From assembly GCF_905372745.1 (NCBI RefSeq), contig NZ_CAJPQR010000026.1:1-32716 (forward strand): a stretch of 32,716 nt of DNA. Reading direction: 5' to 3'. The notes beneath the pieces were generated by a model. The model was not told where the DNA came from and searched no databases. It saw nothing but the letters and a program-made list of their open reading frames with translations. Positions 32,400 to 32,716 of the stretch are shown here, piece after piece. Every line of letters begins with the position of its first letter. Within the stretch, counting starts at the first letter, position 1. A program made the translations under genes and the position numbers. The stretch is from an uncultured Campylobacter sp. GTDB taxonomy: Bacteria; Campylobacterota; Campylobacteria; Campylobacterales; Campylobacteraceae.

Positions 32400-32716
32400 A
32401 TTTAATTTTAGGCGGCAAACCTGATCAAATTTGCCGCTTTTCCCCTGCAAATTTTGCCGATTTGCTAATTTTACCCCGCCCTCAAATTTTATATTATCGC
32501 CGAAATTTGATCAAATATATTTTTATATCTTTAAATTTTGCATAATAAATCAATTTAATTAGACTAAATTCAAATTTATTTTAGCTCTATTATACCCCGA
32601 TATAATCACGTTTTGAGGCTAAATAAATATTTAAATATTACAAATAAATTCCAAATTACACCTTCATTTAAGCTTATATTTTAAAACTAAGTTATATAAT
32701 CATACTATATGATTAA
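32400..32716. other. AT-rich end of the window
   Basis: Beyond the terminator at 32412-32441 there is no supported gene. TATAAT-like strings at about 32600 and 32695 suggest a promoter for something beyond the window edge. No copy of the tRNA-Asn 3' end is present. Confidence 0.45.
32412..32441 (+). terminator. Terminator after the hydrolase remnant
   Basis: Perfect stem GCGGCAAA (32412-32419) and TTTGCCGC (32430-32437), ten-base loop, followed by TTTT. It lies 13 bases after the hydrolase stop, so the gene's original 3' end is preserved. Confidence 0.75.

Noticed and set aside
32360..32545. Frame overlapping the end of the hydrolase remnant
   Set aside because: It runs through the terminator hairpin and AT-rich spacer, and is out of frame with recognisable protein.
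28049..32716. Second copy of the tRNA-Asn 3' end (attR)
   Set aside because: Searched by eye for the T-arm and acceptor sequence; none found, so the right attachment site is not called.

Overview
The window reads as an epsilonproteobacterial chromosome, most likely a Campylobacter of the oral showae/rectus/concisus kind (genus by inference). Evidence: intergenic DNA saturated with AAATTT/TTTAAATTT strings, AAGGA-type ribosome sites, and a gene block (lepA, mapA-like lipoprotein, comF-like, gyrA, flgP, flgQ, flgR, asd, all on the minus strand) in the same order as the C. jejuni Cj1030c-Cj1023c region.

Layout. 1-224: tail of a chemotaxis receptor. 579-3968: very large AsmA/DUF748 envelope protein. 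4672-5601: prs. 6098-6601 (minus): YqhA-family membrane protein. 7281-17518 (minus): asd; the flagellar operon flgP-flgQ-flgR behind a recognisable sigma-54 promoter; gyrA; a comF-like gene with two lipoprotein genes; lepA. 17655-20045 (minus): small membrane protein, CDF metal exporter, and an ABC six-transmembrane protein with no ATPase domain. 20215-21785 (plus): a stress-type cassette of cupin, NAD(P)H-binding protein (frameshifted) and an Rrf2 regulator, behind a near-consensus promoter flanked by two matching inverted-repeat operators. 21871-26222 (plus): dicarboxylate/amino-acid symporter, hemE, and a NIT-domain chemotaxis receptor whose tail is nearly identical to the one at position 1. 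26764-27669: radical SAM protein. 27974-28048: tRNA-Asn.

The accessory part begins at the 3' end of tRNA-Asn. About 4 kb of more AT-rich DNA carries a P4-type tyrosine integrase (split by a one-base frameshift), paired GGTATCTC repeats that look like integrase arm sites, a hairpin-rich oriT-like segment and a MobV-family relaxase with a long coiled-coil tail. This is a small integrative mobilisable element, probably decayed. Immediately after the relaxase stop codon lies the C-terminal part of a carbon-nitrogen hydrolase with no start, so the right-hand border is a broken or rearranged junction. No second copy of the tRNA end was found inside the window.

Other points of note: GyrA has Asn-Leu where most gyrases have Asp-Ser/Thr in the quinolone pocket; FlgR lacks a DNA-binding domain; two single-base frameshifts both lie in short A runs and could be sequencing errors or real inactivation.
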